A DNA stretch of 48,156 nt from Candidatus Obscuribacter sp. (GTDB lineage Bacteria; Cyanobacteriota; Vampirovibrionia; Obscuribacterales; Obscuribacteraceae): the NCBI GenBank assembly GCA_021772155.1, contig JADYXS010000161.1, positions 1 to 48,156 of the forward strand, given 5' to 3'. The notes beneath the pieces were generated by a model. It was not told the DNA's origin and did not search any database. It saw only the letters and a list, made by a program, of their open reading frames with translations. A program made the position numbers and the translations under genes. Shown here one piece after another: positions 8,703 to 18,778 of the stretch; the stretch's first letter is position 1; the number at the start of each line of letters is the position of its first letter.

Positions 8703-8729
8703 AGAGGGCAGCTGTAACAGCTGCCCTCT
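8703..8729. terminator. bidirectional rho-independent terminator
   Basis: A perfect 12-bp stem, AGAGGGCAGCTG / CAGCTGCCCTCT, with a TAA loop. It lies 7 bp after the ABC exporter stop and before the convergent coiled-coil gene. The minus strand runs on into TTTTCTC and the plus strand into TTCCTTGATTT, so it can serve both genes. Confidence 0.85.
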
Positions 8730-8764
8730 TCCTTGATTTAGGACATTGCTAAGCAAAAGTCTCA

Positions 8765-9742
8765 CTATCTAACGACTTCCTTGAGATCGGACATTTTGAT
8801 ATGACGACTCGTACCGAAGCTGGCGATGTGATGACGAAAGCGGTACAGGAGTAGAATCGTCGCGATGACTATCAATGAAGCGATAACTATTGTCGTTCTA
8901 AGAATCAGCACTAGCATGTAGTTTAGTTCTTTGAGACCACCATTCATGTTCGACAGTGGCGAAGCCACGGCTGTCATCGGTACTTTCAGCTCTTTGATTA
9001 CGCCCTTCAAGTCATGAATTTGCGCATTGGTCTCATTGACCTGATTACGTAGCTGACTGAGTTCGCCGCCCATGCTGGACATTTGATCGTGAATTCCGCT
9101 GATTCGCGTTTCAACGGTGCCCAGAGGTCCGACCATGTTTTGCAGCGGTTTTTTAAGCTCGGTCATCTGATCATCAAGGTTCTCGATATGTTTGCCCATT
9201 TTCAGAACTTCGCGAAGTTCTTTTTTGATTCCCGCAGTTTCATGGAGATCTTGACGAATTTCGTTCATTTGCTTTTGGATTTCGGACACATGGCTGTTTA
9301 GCTCGGGAATATTAGTATTCATTCCAGCAAGAGAAGGCACCATGCCGCCCATTTGCTTGTCCAGTCCGGTCATTTTTCTTTCAAGGCTCTCAAGCGCCGG
9401 AGCCAGTTTGGACATCGGTTCCTCAAGCGCTACGAGCTTTTCTTCAAGTTGCATCATATTCGAGCGCACCTTCCAAACCGGGCGCATCAATCGCTTGATC
9501 GGGTGGAACCCCTTAATTGGCGCATTCCATTTGCGTAGCTGCTCTTCCGTTGGTGGCGGCTCTTTGAATGCCGGTTTTACCTTGGTCGAATCTTCGCCTG
9601 CCGGGGATTCGATTACCGAGACTGCGCCGGACTGCACCTTTGTCGTGGATTCTGTTGAATATCCAGGGACGAAGCTGTTCAGACCTGCCATGGCCACCAA
9701 TACGATGAAGAGTCTAAGTCTTGCGTGACAGCTATTATTCAT
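8765..9742 (-). CDS. secreted/anchored coiled-coil protein with C-terminal membrane helix
   Basis: 325 aa of unrecognised family. Residues 1-28 form a signal-like segment (RLRLFIVLVAMAG). A Pro/Glu-rich spacer (~60-80) follows, then ~90-265 is a long helical region of Leu/Met heptad-like units, for example MSKLAPALESLERKM and MGGMVPSLAGMNTNI. The C-terminus has one strong membrane helix (~278-302, LVLILRTTIVIASLIVIA) and a basic tail. The architecture suggests a membrane-tethered rod or spacer facing the periplasm, but no function can be assigned. It is convergent with the ABC exporter and divergent from the TPR gene, with a 232-bp intergenic region in which I see no clear promoter. Confidence 0.7.
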   Translation of the reverse strand: MNNSCHARLRLFIVLVAMAGLNSFVPGYSTESTTKVQSGAVSVIESPAGEDSTKVKPAFKEPPPTEEQLRKWNAPIKGFHPIKRLMRPVWKVRSNMMQLEEKLVALEEPMSKLAPALESLERKMTGLDKQMGGMVPSLAGMNTNIPELNSHVSEIQKQMNEIRQDLHETAGIKKELREVLKMGKHIENLDDQMTELKKPLQNMVGPLGTVETRISGIHDQMSSMGGELSQLRNQVNETNAQIHDLKGVIKELKVPMTAVASPLSNMNGGLKELNYMLVLILRTTIVIASLIVIATILLLYRFRHHIASFGTSRHIKMSDLKEVVR

Positions 9743-9974
9743 GGTCCCTCAGTCAGACTTTAAAATGCCTTCACTGCTTAACGCCCAAAGTTGGAGATTT
9801 AGGAGTGGTTTGGAGCATCCTCCCCCATGCCCGACATCATCGCAAGGTGCTTTGGTTAAGGATGGTCTTCCAATAACAAACTATCACGGACAGTCAGCTT
9901 GTCGCCTGTCAGCAGGACAAATGTGACTCTTTGTCCTACCACTTTCAACAGGCCCAGATTCCGTCGGCTAAAAT

Positions 9975-11801
9975 ATGCGCATGCGTTGGCTAAACGTTAC
10001 CCTGTGCATCTTTTCAGCGACGACTGTAGTGTCGGCGCAGGCACAACTGATTCGGGATTTCTCTTCAGTCGAAATCGACGATAGCAAATTGCAAAAAATA
10101 AGAAGCAAGGTCAGTGCGGCTAAAACTAGATCAACTGTTCCAGCTGGTCAACAAGCAGCAACCAAGCACATTCAACCTACGTTCCTAAACCAGGCACAGA
10201 CGGCCCGTGAAAATGGGCAGTACGAGAAGGCTTTGCAGATGTACCGCTTTCTCCGCCGCAGTCAGCCGCGCAATGCCGCTGCACCGGCCGAAGAAGCCGC
10301 AATACTTTGGATGCTCAATCGTCCGATTGAGGCCCGCGCGTGCGCCGATGAATCACTGCATCGAGATCCACGCAATGCTGAAGCACACATGTTGCTAGCA
10401 CGGATTCATCTAAGCGAAGGCGACATGAGCTCAGCGCAGATACAGCTAAAGGAAGCAATCAAATGTGCGCCTGACCATGTGGCAGCAAGACTTTTGCTTG
10501 CAGACCTTCTCGGACGCACAGGTCAACATGCCGGATCCGACGAACACTTCTCAAAGGCCCTGGAACTTGCGCCGGGAAATGTAAGTGCCCGGTTGAACGT
10601 AGTTTCGCAGATGGCAGTTAGCGGAAAGGTTAGCGACGCAATAAAACTTTGCCAGGAAGGAATAAAGCTTGACGCTCAAAATCCGCGACTGCAACTTGAG
10701 CTGGGCCTGCTCCACATGCAGATGGGACAGGCCTATGAGGCCAGCGAGTGCTTCAAGTCAGCGCGCAATTTAGACGCTCGCGACTCCGCCGCGCACCAAA
10801 TGCTTGCCATCAGCAGCGGTGCACGCAATGACTGGAAGAGCGCCGTGGATCACGCCCAAGTGCTTTGTGAATTTGATCCAGATGGCATCAACGCTACTGT
10901 CTTGTCGGCCTGGTGCGCCTATGCATCCGGTGATGTTTTGGAAGCAAAGAATCGCCTTGAGCGCGCAGTTGAACTGCTTCCTGCCGACGCGTCCTTACGC
11001 AACCTTTACGCCATCACTCTGGCGGATCTGCGCCGCTTCCCGCAGGCCAGGGAACAACTGGAAAAGGGATCTCAGCTGGAACCTTCCAATCAGGAAATAC
11101 AGCTTAATCTAGCCATGCTCGAGCTAATGACCGGAAAGCTAGCAGACGCACTTGCCCGCAGTACGGCCATCGTCGAAGCTCACGTCGACTCCACAGCGCC
11201 CTACTCACTGTCCGCCTACGCTAACCTTTTATCGGGGAAAAACACGGAAGCCCAGATCTTGGCAAAGAAGGCTCTTAGTAAGGACCCTTCCGACCCGCTT
11301 GCGCGCGTTGTGATTGCGCGCATTCTACGGAATGAAAATGAACTGGACCAAGCGCTCAAGCACCTGAGGGAGATAAGCCTCAGTGCCCGCGGCAGCGCCT
11401 TCATTCAATGCGAGTTAGCAGAAACGCTATTTCAAAACGGAGAGTATCAGAAAGCTGCGGAAGCTGCGCAGTTCGCACTTCAACTATCCTCGGCAAATCA
11501 ACAGGCCAAGGCAATTCTTGCTCATTCGTTAAGTAAGCAAGGAAATTGGGACGGCGCGTTGCTTTATCTGCGAGAACTGTCCGGACGAAATCCAAAAGAC
11601 CTGGCAGCAAAAATAGAGTTGGCTGAAGCGCTCATAAGTCAGGGCGATTACGACGCGGCAAACACGGCTTACGAAGCTGCACAGAGAATTGATCCGAGAT
11701 CGTCAGAGCCGCTGAAAGGAATGGCAAAAATTGCCATTTTGCAAGGGAATATACGCCTCGCTCGAAAGCTGGAAGCCAGGCTTCACGCCGTTCAGCACTA
11801 A
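9975..11801 (+). CDS. exported protein with many TPR repeats
   Basis: 608 aa. A signal peptide (MRWLNVTLCIFSATTVVSAQA) is followed by a ~45-residue linker and then near-continuous 34-residue TPR units to the C-terminus, recognisable by the W/L-G-Y-A-P spacing, as in YEKALQMYRFLRRSQPRN, HFSKALELAPGN and ALEKDPS-type turns. About fifteen units can be counted. TPR solenoids bind protein partners; a periplasmic assembly or scaffolding role is likely but no partner is evident. Start ATG 9975, with an alternative ATG two codons on. Convergent with the small gene at 11848, with 46 bp between them and no obvious terminator. Confidence 0.8.
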   Translation: MRMRWLNVTLCIFSATTVVSAQAQLIRDFSSVEIDDSKLQKIRSKVSAAKTRSTVPAGQQAATKHIQPTFLNQAQTARENGQYEKALQMYRFLRRSQPRNAAAPAEEAAILWMLNRPIEARACADESLHRDPRNAEAHMLLARIHLSEGDMSSAQIQLKEAIKCAPDHVAARLLLADLLGRTGQHAGSDEHFSKALELAPGNVSARLNVVSQMAVSGKVSDAIKLCQEGIKLDAQNPRLQLELGLLHMQMGQAYEASECFKSARNLDARDSAAHQMLAISSGARNDWKSAVDHAQVLCEFDPDGINATVLSAWCAYASGDVLEAKNRLERAVELLPADASLRNLYAITLADLRRFPQAREQLEKGSQLEPSNQEIQLNLAMLELMTGKLADALARSTAIVEAHVDSTAPYSLSAYANLLSGKNTEAQILAKKALSKDPSDPLARVVIARILRNENELDQALKHLREISLSARGSAFIQCELAETLFQNGEYQKAAEAAQFALQLSSANQQAKAILAHSLSKQGNWDGALLYLRELSGRNPKDLAAKIELAEALISQGDYDAANTAYEAAQRIDPRSSEPLKGMAKIAILQGNIRLARKLEARLHAVQH

Positions 11802-11847
11802 CAATGCTGTTCAGAAAGTCGTGCCGAAATCGAAAATAGCCACGAAC

Positions 11848-12147
11848 TTATTGCCGACGCTTTTGCCACGCTTGACCAACGGACGACCGACTAGCTTCCC
11901 AGCCAAGCGGCAAATCAGCAAGCTCTTTCAACGTCGGATCGCGCTGCACAACTGAATAAAGGGAAACGAGCTTGGCTTCAGACATGTCGACAGTATCACC
12001 TGTATGGAACTGCCATCCACCATCATCTTCATCATGGCTAACGTATAAGATGGGGCTTTTGCCGTCGACGATTGATGCCGTTGTAACAGCGGCAACGTTT
12101 TTGGGATCCGCAAAAGGCCAATCGGGATCTTTGGCTTGCTTTTCCAT
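11848..12147 (-). CDS. small conserved-looking soluble protein, function unknown
   Basis: 99 aa from ATG 12147, which lies 7 bp after the upstream kinase stop. The longer frame back to a TTG inside the kinase is less likely. The sequence has a compact core (PILYVSHDEDDGGWQFHTG), then LVSLYSVVQRDPTLKELADLPLGWEA. The HDEDDGGWQF and DPTLKEL-LPLG elements remind me of DUF2185-like or Imm-type small proteins, but I cannot confirm that. It is the last gene of the rpiB - kinase - kinase run and probably co-expressed with it. Confidence 0.6.
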   Translation of the reverse strand: MEKQAKDPDWPFADPKNVAAVTTASIVDGKSPILYVSHDEDDGGWQFHTGDTVDMSEAKLVSLYSVVQRDPTLKELADLPLGWEASRSSVGQAWQKRRQ

Positions 12148-12154
12148 TCTGATT

Positions 12155-13273
12155 CTACTCACTACCTGGCACGTAACGTGTTTTTTCAAATTGCAAGGAG
12201 TGGTGCTGCGCTTCGCGCATCATGTTCATGCATTGTTGAAAGATCACAACGAACAACAATACAGTCACACAGCCCATCAAAAGCATCCACGGCTCTCGCC
12301 CTTTTGGCACGGAAGGTCCCCGTTTGGCCGCAAGGTAATTCAGTCCCCGTGCATCTTCCACCCGGCGCGGTAGCATTTCCTCTTTAGGAAACTCTCCTTT
12401 CAAGGCTCCATCAATGTCAACCATCACATCCTGAAGCGTACGGTGGCGCCGAGCCGAATCCTTGTCCAGCATCTTAACCAAGACAGCTTGCAGCTGTTCT
12501 GAAACCTCAGGTGTGGCAGGAAACGAAACCTCGACGTTCATATGCCGGTCCATAGTCTCCAGCAGGTCTGTGCCCTGGTGCGGTGGACGTCCGAAAAGAC
12601 ACTGATACAAAATACAACCTGCTGCATAGACATCAGTCCGTGAATCAATACGTGTGCCCTGGAACTGCTCCGGGCTCATATAAAGTGAGCTTCCGGTTGC
12701 CGGTCCCTTCTCATCAGCCATTTCCAACTCGCGTTCGATCAACATCTTGGCAAAACCAAAATCGCATAGCTTGATGAACGGCTGTCCATCACGTTGGACA
12801 ATAAACATATTGCTTGGCTTCAGGTTGATGTGCACTTCGCCCTTGCTGTGTACATAAGTCAGGACGTTTGCCAGTTGTTGAAAGATGTTCTTGATGGTAT
12901 CGAGCGGCAATGTGCCATCGCTGGCAAGCAAATTTGCAAGTGTCCGTCCCTCCAGCCATTCAAGAGCAAGCCAGGGCTCTCCTTCTGCAGTCAGTCCACA
13001 GCCGTGCATCGTGACCAGGTTGGGGTGTTGCACATTCAGCTTAGCATTGGAGGTGAACAGCTCAAAACCAGACCGGCCATTATCGTTGCTGATACGAATT
13101 ATCTTTAGAGCAACAGTGCGAACAGAAGCCATTTCACAAGCTTTATACACATCACTGAGTCCGCCGGAATCAACTTTGCTCAGTATGCGATATCGGTCAC
13201 CCACCATCGTGCCGATCAGCGGGTCGCTGGAAGCGGCCGAAAGGATCGTCTGCTGCGTTTTTTGAGTTTCCAA
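12155..13273 (-). CDS. PknB-type kinase-fold membrane protein lacking the catalytic Asp (predicted pseudokinase)
   Basis: 372 aa. The kinase fold spans ~25-295: loop VDSGGLSDVY, Lys57 in VALK, DFG at 171-173, SSLYMSPEQF and DVYAAGCIL. The catalytic loop reads HINLKPSN, so the HRD aspartate is Asn150 (codon AAC). The alpha-C glutamate also appears absent. Metal-binding Asn155 and the DFG Asp remain, so nucleotide binding is possible, but phosphotransfer by the normal mechanism is not expected. A membrane helix (~331-350, WMLLMGCVTVLLFVVIF) near the C-terminus places the kinase fold in the cytoplasm with a short external tail. It is preceded 45 bp upstream by another Asp-less kinase and followed by a 99-aa gene. 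Likely a regulatory partner of an active kinase such as the one encoded divergently at 15219. Confidence 0.85.
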   Translation of the reverse strand: METQKTQQTILSAASSDPLIGTMVGDRYRILSKVDSGGLSDVYKACEMASVRTVALKIIRISNDNGRSGFELFTSNAKLNVQHPNLVTMHGCGLTAEGEPWLALEWLEGRTLANLLASDGTLPLDTIKNIFQQLANVLTYVHSKGEVHINLKPSNMFIVQRDGQPFIKLCDFGFAKMLIERELEMADEKGPATGSSLYMSPEQFQGTRIDSRTDVYAAGCILYQCLFGRPPHQGTDLLETMDRHMNVEVSFPATPEVSEQLQAVLVKMLDKDSARRHRTLQDVMVDIDGALKGEFPKEEMLPRRVEDARGLNYLAAKRGPSVPKGREPWMLLMGCVTVLLFVVIFQQCMNMMREAQHHSLQFEKTRYVPGSE

Positions 13274-13318
13274 AGGCAGCCACCGGCCGGGACAACTAAT
13301 ATATGCCCAGTCCGCAGC

Positions 13319-14551
13319 CTACTGAGCCGTCTCCGGCGGTTGAGTTGCTTTCAACACTTTCTCTTTGTATTGCCAGGCCTCGGCGTACATGCGTTGGGAC
13401 TTGTAGTAGTCGCTCATGTAGTTTAGGTTCTTCAATAGCCGTGGGTCTGTCGGCGATAGAATCATCTCCTGCACCGCCACTTTGTACTTAGCAAGTGCCG
13501 GCAGATCAGGATCAGTCAGCGCCAGACCGACTAATCCGGCGATGAATACAGCCAGCGTGCCAACGACAATTAGCAGCGGTTTCACCAGATCGAGTGGTCG
13601 AAACTTCGAAGATTTGCCGGCAAATTTCTGCGGCTTGAGCTCGACAGGCTTCATACATATGGCCTGCGCTGCCCAGTCCTCAACACCTACTTCATTGAGC
13701 AAACTCAAGTCGCGGCTCATCTCGCCAGATTCCTGATATCGCTCATCGGGCTTTTTAGCCATCGCTCGAGCAAGAATTGAATTCAGTTGCTTGGAGAATT
13801 TGAGATTCGGAAGCGCAGCTGAAAGCGAGGGAACCGGATCATTGAGGTGCTTGTTCATAACATCGAACGAGTTGCCTGCCTTGAAGGGCGCTTGTCCGGT
13901 CATGCTTTCAAACAGTAGACAGCCTGCCGCGTAAATATCCGAGCGACCATCCATCTTCTGTCCCGTGCACTGTTCCGGGCTCATATAAGAAGGATTCCCG
14001 AGCATCTCCCCCTTTCGCGCAAGACTCTGACGTGTCTCGCGCTCGCCTATTCCTTTGGAAACACCAAAGTCGGCGATTTTGACGATGAAAGTTTCGGCCG
14101 GAGCCGCCAATAACATGATTTTGCTGGGCTTGAGATTACGGTGTACAACGCCTTTGGCATGGGCATAATCGAGCGCGTCACAGATTTGGCTGAAAACGTT
14201 AATCGCCTGCTGCTCGGACATCGGGCCGGACTGGCCAAGCAATTCGGCCAGATTTCGACCCTGCACGGAATCCGTCACGAAGTACGGTCGGCTATCGGCT
14301 GTCGTGTGAAAGGAATACATGCGGACAATATTCGGGTGAGTAAGAACGCTTGCCGTCTCAACGCCGTGACGAAAACGTTCCTTCATCTTGTCGTCGACAC
14401 GCTCTTGCAAAAACTTTAAACCGACCGTGTAGCTGCGCGTCAGGTCCTCTGCACGATAAACGGCCGAGCCATTCTGACCGCTACCGACAAAGGCCAGTAC
14501 TTTAAATCTTTGGTCAACTGTTGTGCCGATCAGGGGATCGTTTTGGACCAC
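13319..14551 (-). CDS. PknB-type kinase-fold membrane protein lacking catalytic Asp and metal-binding Asn (predicted pseudokinase)
   Basis: 410 aa. Kinase fold ~15-290: glycine loop VGSGQNGSAVY, Lys46 in VGLK, DFG at 161-163, PSYMSPEQC and SDIYAAGCLL. The catalytic loop reads HRNLKPSK: Asn139 (AAT) replaces the catalytic Asp, and Lys144 (AAA) replaces the conserved Asn that binds metal. Both losses are in the DNA and lie 15 bp apart. A membrane helix follows (~320-345), then an external domain of ~65 residues with a TPR-like pair (LLKNLNYMSDYYKSQRMYAEAW). The start is 29 bp after rpiB. Unlike the downstream pseudokinase, the HR of the HRD motif is kept, so the two lost activity by different substitutions or share an old Asp-to-Asn change. 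Confidence 0.87.
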   Translation of the reverse strand: MVQNDPLIGTTVDQRFKVLAFVGSGQNGSAVYRAEDLTRSYTVGLKFLQERVDDKMKERFRHGVETASVLTHPNIVRMYSFHTTADSRPYFVTDSVQGRNLAELLGQSGPMSEQQAINVFSQICDALDYAHAKGVVHRNLKPSKIMLLAAPAETFIVKIADFGVSKGIGERETRQSLARKGEMLGNPSYMSPEQCTGQKMDGRSDIYAAGCLLFESMTGQAPFKAGNSFDVMNKHLNDPVPSLSAALPNLKFSKQLNSILARAMAKKPDERYQESGEMSRDLSLLNEVGVEDWAAQAICMKPVELKPQKFAGKSSKFRPLDLVKPLLIVVGTLAVFIAGLVGLALTDPDLPALAKYKVAVQEMILSPTDPRLLKNLNYMSDYYKSQRMYAEAWQYKEKVLKATQPPETAQ

Positions 14552-14580
14552 TGCCAGACCTCAGGCCTTCTGTTCTCTTA

Positions 14581-15054
14581 TTACCCGCCATTGCCCTCAT
14601 TCATGTACTTCTTCTCGACGGAAATGACCTTATTTAACCGGCGCACGTGGCGAGGGGCCCCCGAGAACTCGGCGTGGACAAACGATTTCAGGATTTCCAC
14701 AGCCAGACTCTGTCCAATGACCCTTGCGCCCATGCAAAGCACGTTGGTGTCGTCGTCCTCACGGCCCTGGCGAGCGGAGAAAGTATCGTGGCACAAACCG
14801 GCACGCACTCCAGGAATTTTATTTGCCGCCACGGAGGCGCCCACACCGCTGCCACACAGGACAACTCCCATCTCGGCTTTGCCCTGCTTGATCGCCTCTC
14901 CGACGGAGATGGCGTAATCAGGGTAATCGGTGGGCTCTTCATCAAAAGTACCGAAATCCAGCACCTCAAACCCGGCCGACTTCAGGTAATCGACGACGAA
15001 TTTCTTCAAGGGGAAGCCTGCATGATCGGCACCTATGGCTATTTTTTTACTCAT
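14581..15054 (-). CDS. rpiB: ribose-5-phosphate isomerase B
   Basis: Interconverts ribose-5-phosphate and ribulose-5-phosphate in the pentose phosphate pathway. 157 aa with GADHAGFPLK (Asp10/His11), LCGSGVG (Cys67, the usual catalytic base), CHDTFSAR and VLCMGARVIG, all family landmarks. The loop usually written HND/HNN is EDDD here, a variant I believe occurs in other RpiB proteins. ATG 15054 has AGGA 7 nt upstream; a 28-codon upstream extension of the frame is spurious. First gene of a probable operon with the two pseudokinases and the 99-aa protein, divergent from the active kinase. Confidence 0.93.
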   Translation of the reverse strand: MSKKIAIGADHAGFPLKKFVVDYLKSAGFEVLDFGTFDEEPTDYPDYAISVGEAIKQGKAEMGVVLCGSGVGASVAANKIPGVRAGLCHDTFSARQGREDDDTNVLCMGARVIGQSLAVEILKSFVHAEFSGAPRHVRRLNKVISVEKKYMNEGNGG

Positions 15055-15218
15055 GATATTTCCTGCGCTGCCAAGAACAATCGGTCTGGCGCAGTCTCTG
15101 CGCCGGCAACATTCTACCGTAGCAGGCAAGGTATGCATCGCGTCGCTACAAGCTCTTACATAGGCCGGGGATGCGCCGTTGGTCGCGATATACTATTCAT
15201 GTTGAATAAGGTACGCGG

Positions 15219-16502
<1,284 letters not shown>

Positions 16503-16544
16503 GTAGTGGAGCGCCGCCTTCCCAGAGGCTGTGCGCTGCCCCCC

Positions 16545-16838
16545 TTACACCTGCTGATCGTACTGATACACAGAGACGATCTCCGCAATGCGATCTTCTG
16601 TTTCTTGAGCGTCTGAAAGTCTGCCGTCGCGCCGATAGAACTCAGCAAGAAGATTCAGCATCAATCCCACCTCACCGTGATAAACACCGAATATGATTTC
16701 AGCGGCACGGATTGCGCGTTTGTAATAAATTTCTGCAACTGCCGGATCTCCGTTATCGTCGATTTGCTTGCCGATATCAACAAAGGTCGATATGGATAAC
16801 GCATCCAACGTTTTGCTGATCTGAATTTGATTAGACAT
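16545..16838 (-). CDS. small TPR-like protein
   Basis: 97 aa from ATG 16838, which has GGTGG 8 nt upstream; a GTG four codons earlier is less likely. One to two TPR units are visible: DPAVAEIYYKRAIRAAEIIFG followed by EVGLMLNLLAEFYRRDGRLSDA. This resembles the TPR_12/NB-ARC-associated type that counts pairs of helices. Probably a cytosolic adaptor. Convergent with the kinase gene, 42 bp apart. Confidence 0.65.
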   Translation of the reverse strand: MSNQIQISKTLDALSISTFVDIGKQIDDNGDPAVAEIYYKRAIRAAEIIFGVYHGEVGLMLNLLAEFYRRDGRLSDAQETEDRIAEIVSVYQYDQQV

Positions 16839-17030
16839 GAACGGAACCACCTCTCATACGGATGGACATCGGCGTTGACCAACGTCACTGTCTTAGGAAT
16901 ACGGGATACCGATCTGATGAGATTGTCGTTCAATTCCGCCAAAAGACAATAGGGATGTGAACGAGGTTACCCCCGGCCTTTGCATGGTTTTGCCTATCGC
17001 TCGCCATGAAACGTACACAATTTTTTTGGC

Positions 17031-17882
17031 TTAATGTATGTAACCCAGCACAGCAAGGGAAATTACAGCAATACCGAAAATTACTCTGTAGGCAATAAAA
17101 ATGTTAGTCGTATGGGTTTTTAGAAAGTTAAGTAGCCACCAGATTGCTGCATAACTGACTACAACGGCAGCAATCAATCCGACAGCAAGGCTACCCATAG
17201 AATCAACAGTCATCGGATGCTCAAACATCGACTTCATTTCCAGTAGGCCGCTGAGGACGATGGCCGGTATTCCAAGTAAGAAACTAAATCTAGCCGCGTC
17301 TTCGCGTTTCATTCCAAGGAACAGCGCAAATGTCAAAGTTGAACCACTACGTGAACATCCAGGAATGAGCGCCATCGCTTGACCTAGCCCAATTACCAGC
17401 CCGTCCTGCGCGCCCATATCATCCACGCCCCGATGACGCTTACCAAAACGTTCAGCAATGAAGAGCAACGCCGCCATGAGAAGGGAAGCGCTGCCAATCA
17501 AAACCAGCGATCGCAAAGGACCACCGTCTTGTTCAAGCACATGTTTGAAGATCAAGCCCAATACACAGATTGGAATGGTGCCCAATACGATGGCCGCAAC
17601 TAAACGAATATCTTTATTGGTGTAATCCTTGGCGGCGATTGCCTTGCAAAAGCCGCTACCAATTTGCCATATGTCCTTGGCAAAATACGCCAGAACTGCA
17701 ATTACCGATCCTAGCTGTATAACAGCTGAGTATTCAACACCAGGATCGCCCCAGCCAAGCAAAGCCGGTACTACACGCAGGTGGGCAGTACTGCTGATCG
17801 GGAGAAATTCAGTTAATCCCTGAACTACGCCTAGCACAGCGGCCTGAATCATCGATAACCCGTGCTCAGAACTCAATGTCAT
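17031..17882 (-). CDS. uppP: undecaprenyl-diphosphatase UppP (BacA)
   Basis: Inner-membrane enzyme that dephosphorylates undecaprenyl diphosphate, recycling the carrier for peptidoglycan and other surface polymers; overexpression gives bacitracin resistance. 283 aa, about eight hydrophobic segments. Both signatures are present: EFLPISSTAHL near residue 26 and PGCSRSGST near residue 180. Start ATG 17882, with AAGG just upstream; an internal ATG at residue 11 is possible. Functionally linked to the murC-murB-ddl cluster further along. Confidence 0.95.
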   Translation of the reverse strand: MTLSSEHGLSMIQAAVLGVVQGLTEFLPISSTAHLRVVPALLGWGDPGVEYSAVIQLGSVIAVLAYFAKDIWQIGSGFCKAIAAKDYTNKDIRLVAAIVLGTIPICVLGLIFKHVLEQDGGPLRSLVLIGSASLLMAALLFIAERFGKRHRGVDDMGAQDGLVIGLGQAMALIPGCSRSGSTLTFALFLGMKREDAARFSFLLGIPAIVLSGLLEMKSMFEHPMTVDSMGSLAVGLIAAVVVSYAAIWWLLNFLKTHTTNIFIAYRVIFGIAVISLAVLGYIH

Positions 17883-17929
17883 TCGCCTTATACACTGGTT
17901 GATTCAGCCACAAGCTGCGTTGCTCGGTT

Positions 17930-18739
17930 TTAGATCTCATCGTCCGTATCTGCGTCATCATCAGAATCTAGTTCATCCAAATCATCGTCCGACAACACAG
18001 CTGTTGATTGAAAATCCGCTGCCTTCACGAAGCTAACGTTGTCTTTGGTGCTCTTTAACCAGCCGGAAAGTGGTCCTTGTGGAGCAACGCCGCCGTCTTT
18101 GCCTTCCGGTGCCAGACGCGCCTGGGCGCCGAGCGATTGCAGTAAACGGCCAACAATTACGTTTGCCTCTTCTTCAATTTTGACAAACTCAAGCCCAACA
18201 TCAGTACGATTGGCCAGCCAGTTATAGCGTGCCTGAATCACTCGGGCAGTGACAGGAACCGGACCTAATTGCGTTTCTATCACAATATCAATATGATGGC
18301 CGACCGGGAAAATGTCGCTGCAATCCTCGGCCGTTTCCATGCCGATGCCGGAGCGGGACATATTGCGAGTCGTGGCATAGAGTTTTTCGAACTGTTCGCC
18401 GTGAAGTTTGACTGGGCAATTGACTGCAATGCGCTTATGCTTGCGCTTCTGCATCTCTGCTTCGAATTTCGGGCGCGCGCATTCCAGGGCTGTTTTGCCA
18501 CCAATCAAACGAGAGCTGACAATGGTTGTCGACCATAAGCCGTTGAAGGGATTATCGGCCGTGTCGCTGACGAACCAAACACGCGTGCCCTTAGGCAGCG
18601 TTCGCTTTTCCCCTTTTGCCGTTTTCAAATGCAGGAATAGCCGTTTTCCTTCTGACTCTACGATGGTCGCGCGACCAAAGCCCACGACATCTGGTGAGAG
18701 CTCGACTTTAACTTTGAGAACTTTGCCGGGCCGGAACAT
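17930..18739 (-). CDS. PilZ-domain protein (predicted c-di-GMP receptor)
   Basis: 269 aa. An N-terminal YcgR-like beta domain (~1-95) is followed by a PilZ domain (~98-205). It contains the c-di-GMP signature: Arg99 and Arg103 in RKHKR (RxxxR), then NMSRSG at 126-131 ([D/N]xSxxG). The tail is strongly acidic (SDDDLDELDSDDD...). Predicted cytosolic effector that changes partner binding on c-di-GMP binding, for example in motility, adhesion or polysaccharide output. It lies 47 bp upstream of uppP in the same direction, so they may share a transcript. Confidence 0.88.
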   Translation of the reverse strand: MFRPGKVLKVKVELSPDVVGFGRATIVESEGKRLFLHLKTAKGEKRTLPKGTRVWFVSDTADNPFNGLWSTTIVSSRLIGGKTALECARPKFEAEMQKRKHKRIAVNCPVKLHGEQFEKLYATTRNMSRSGIGMETAEDCSDIFPVGHHIDIVIETQLGPVPVTARVIQARYNWLANRTDVGLEFVKIEEEANVIVGRLLQSLGAQARLAPEGKDGGVAPQGPLSGWLKSTKDNVSFVKAADFQSTAVLSDDDLDELDSDDDADTDDEI

Positions 18740-18778
18740 ATAAGAAGAAAACCTGTTGGCTAAAGGATTATCTCACGG

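Noticed and set aside
12155..14551. Sequencing error as the cause of Asp-to-Asn in the two kinases
   Set aside because: Two separate genes show it with different codons (AAC, AAT) and different neighbouring changes, so a single error cannot explain both.
15055..15138. 28-codon N-terminal extension of rpiB
   Set aside because: The RpiB fold begins at ATG 15054, which has its own ribosome binding site.
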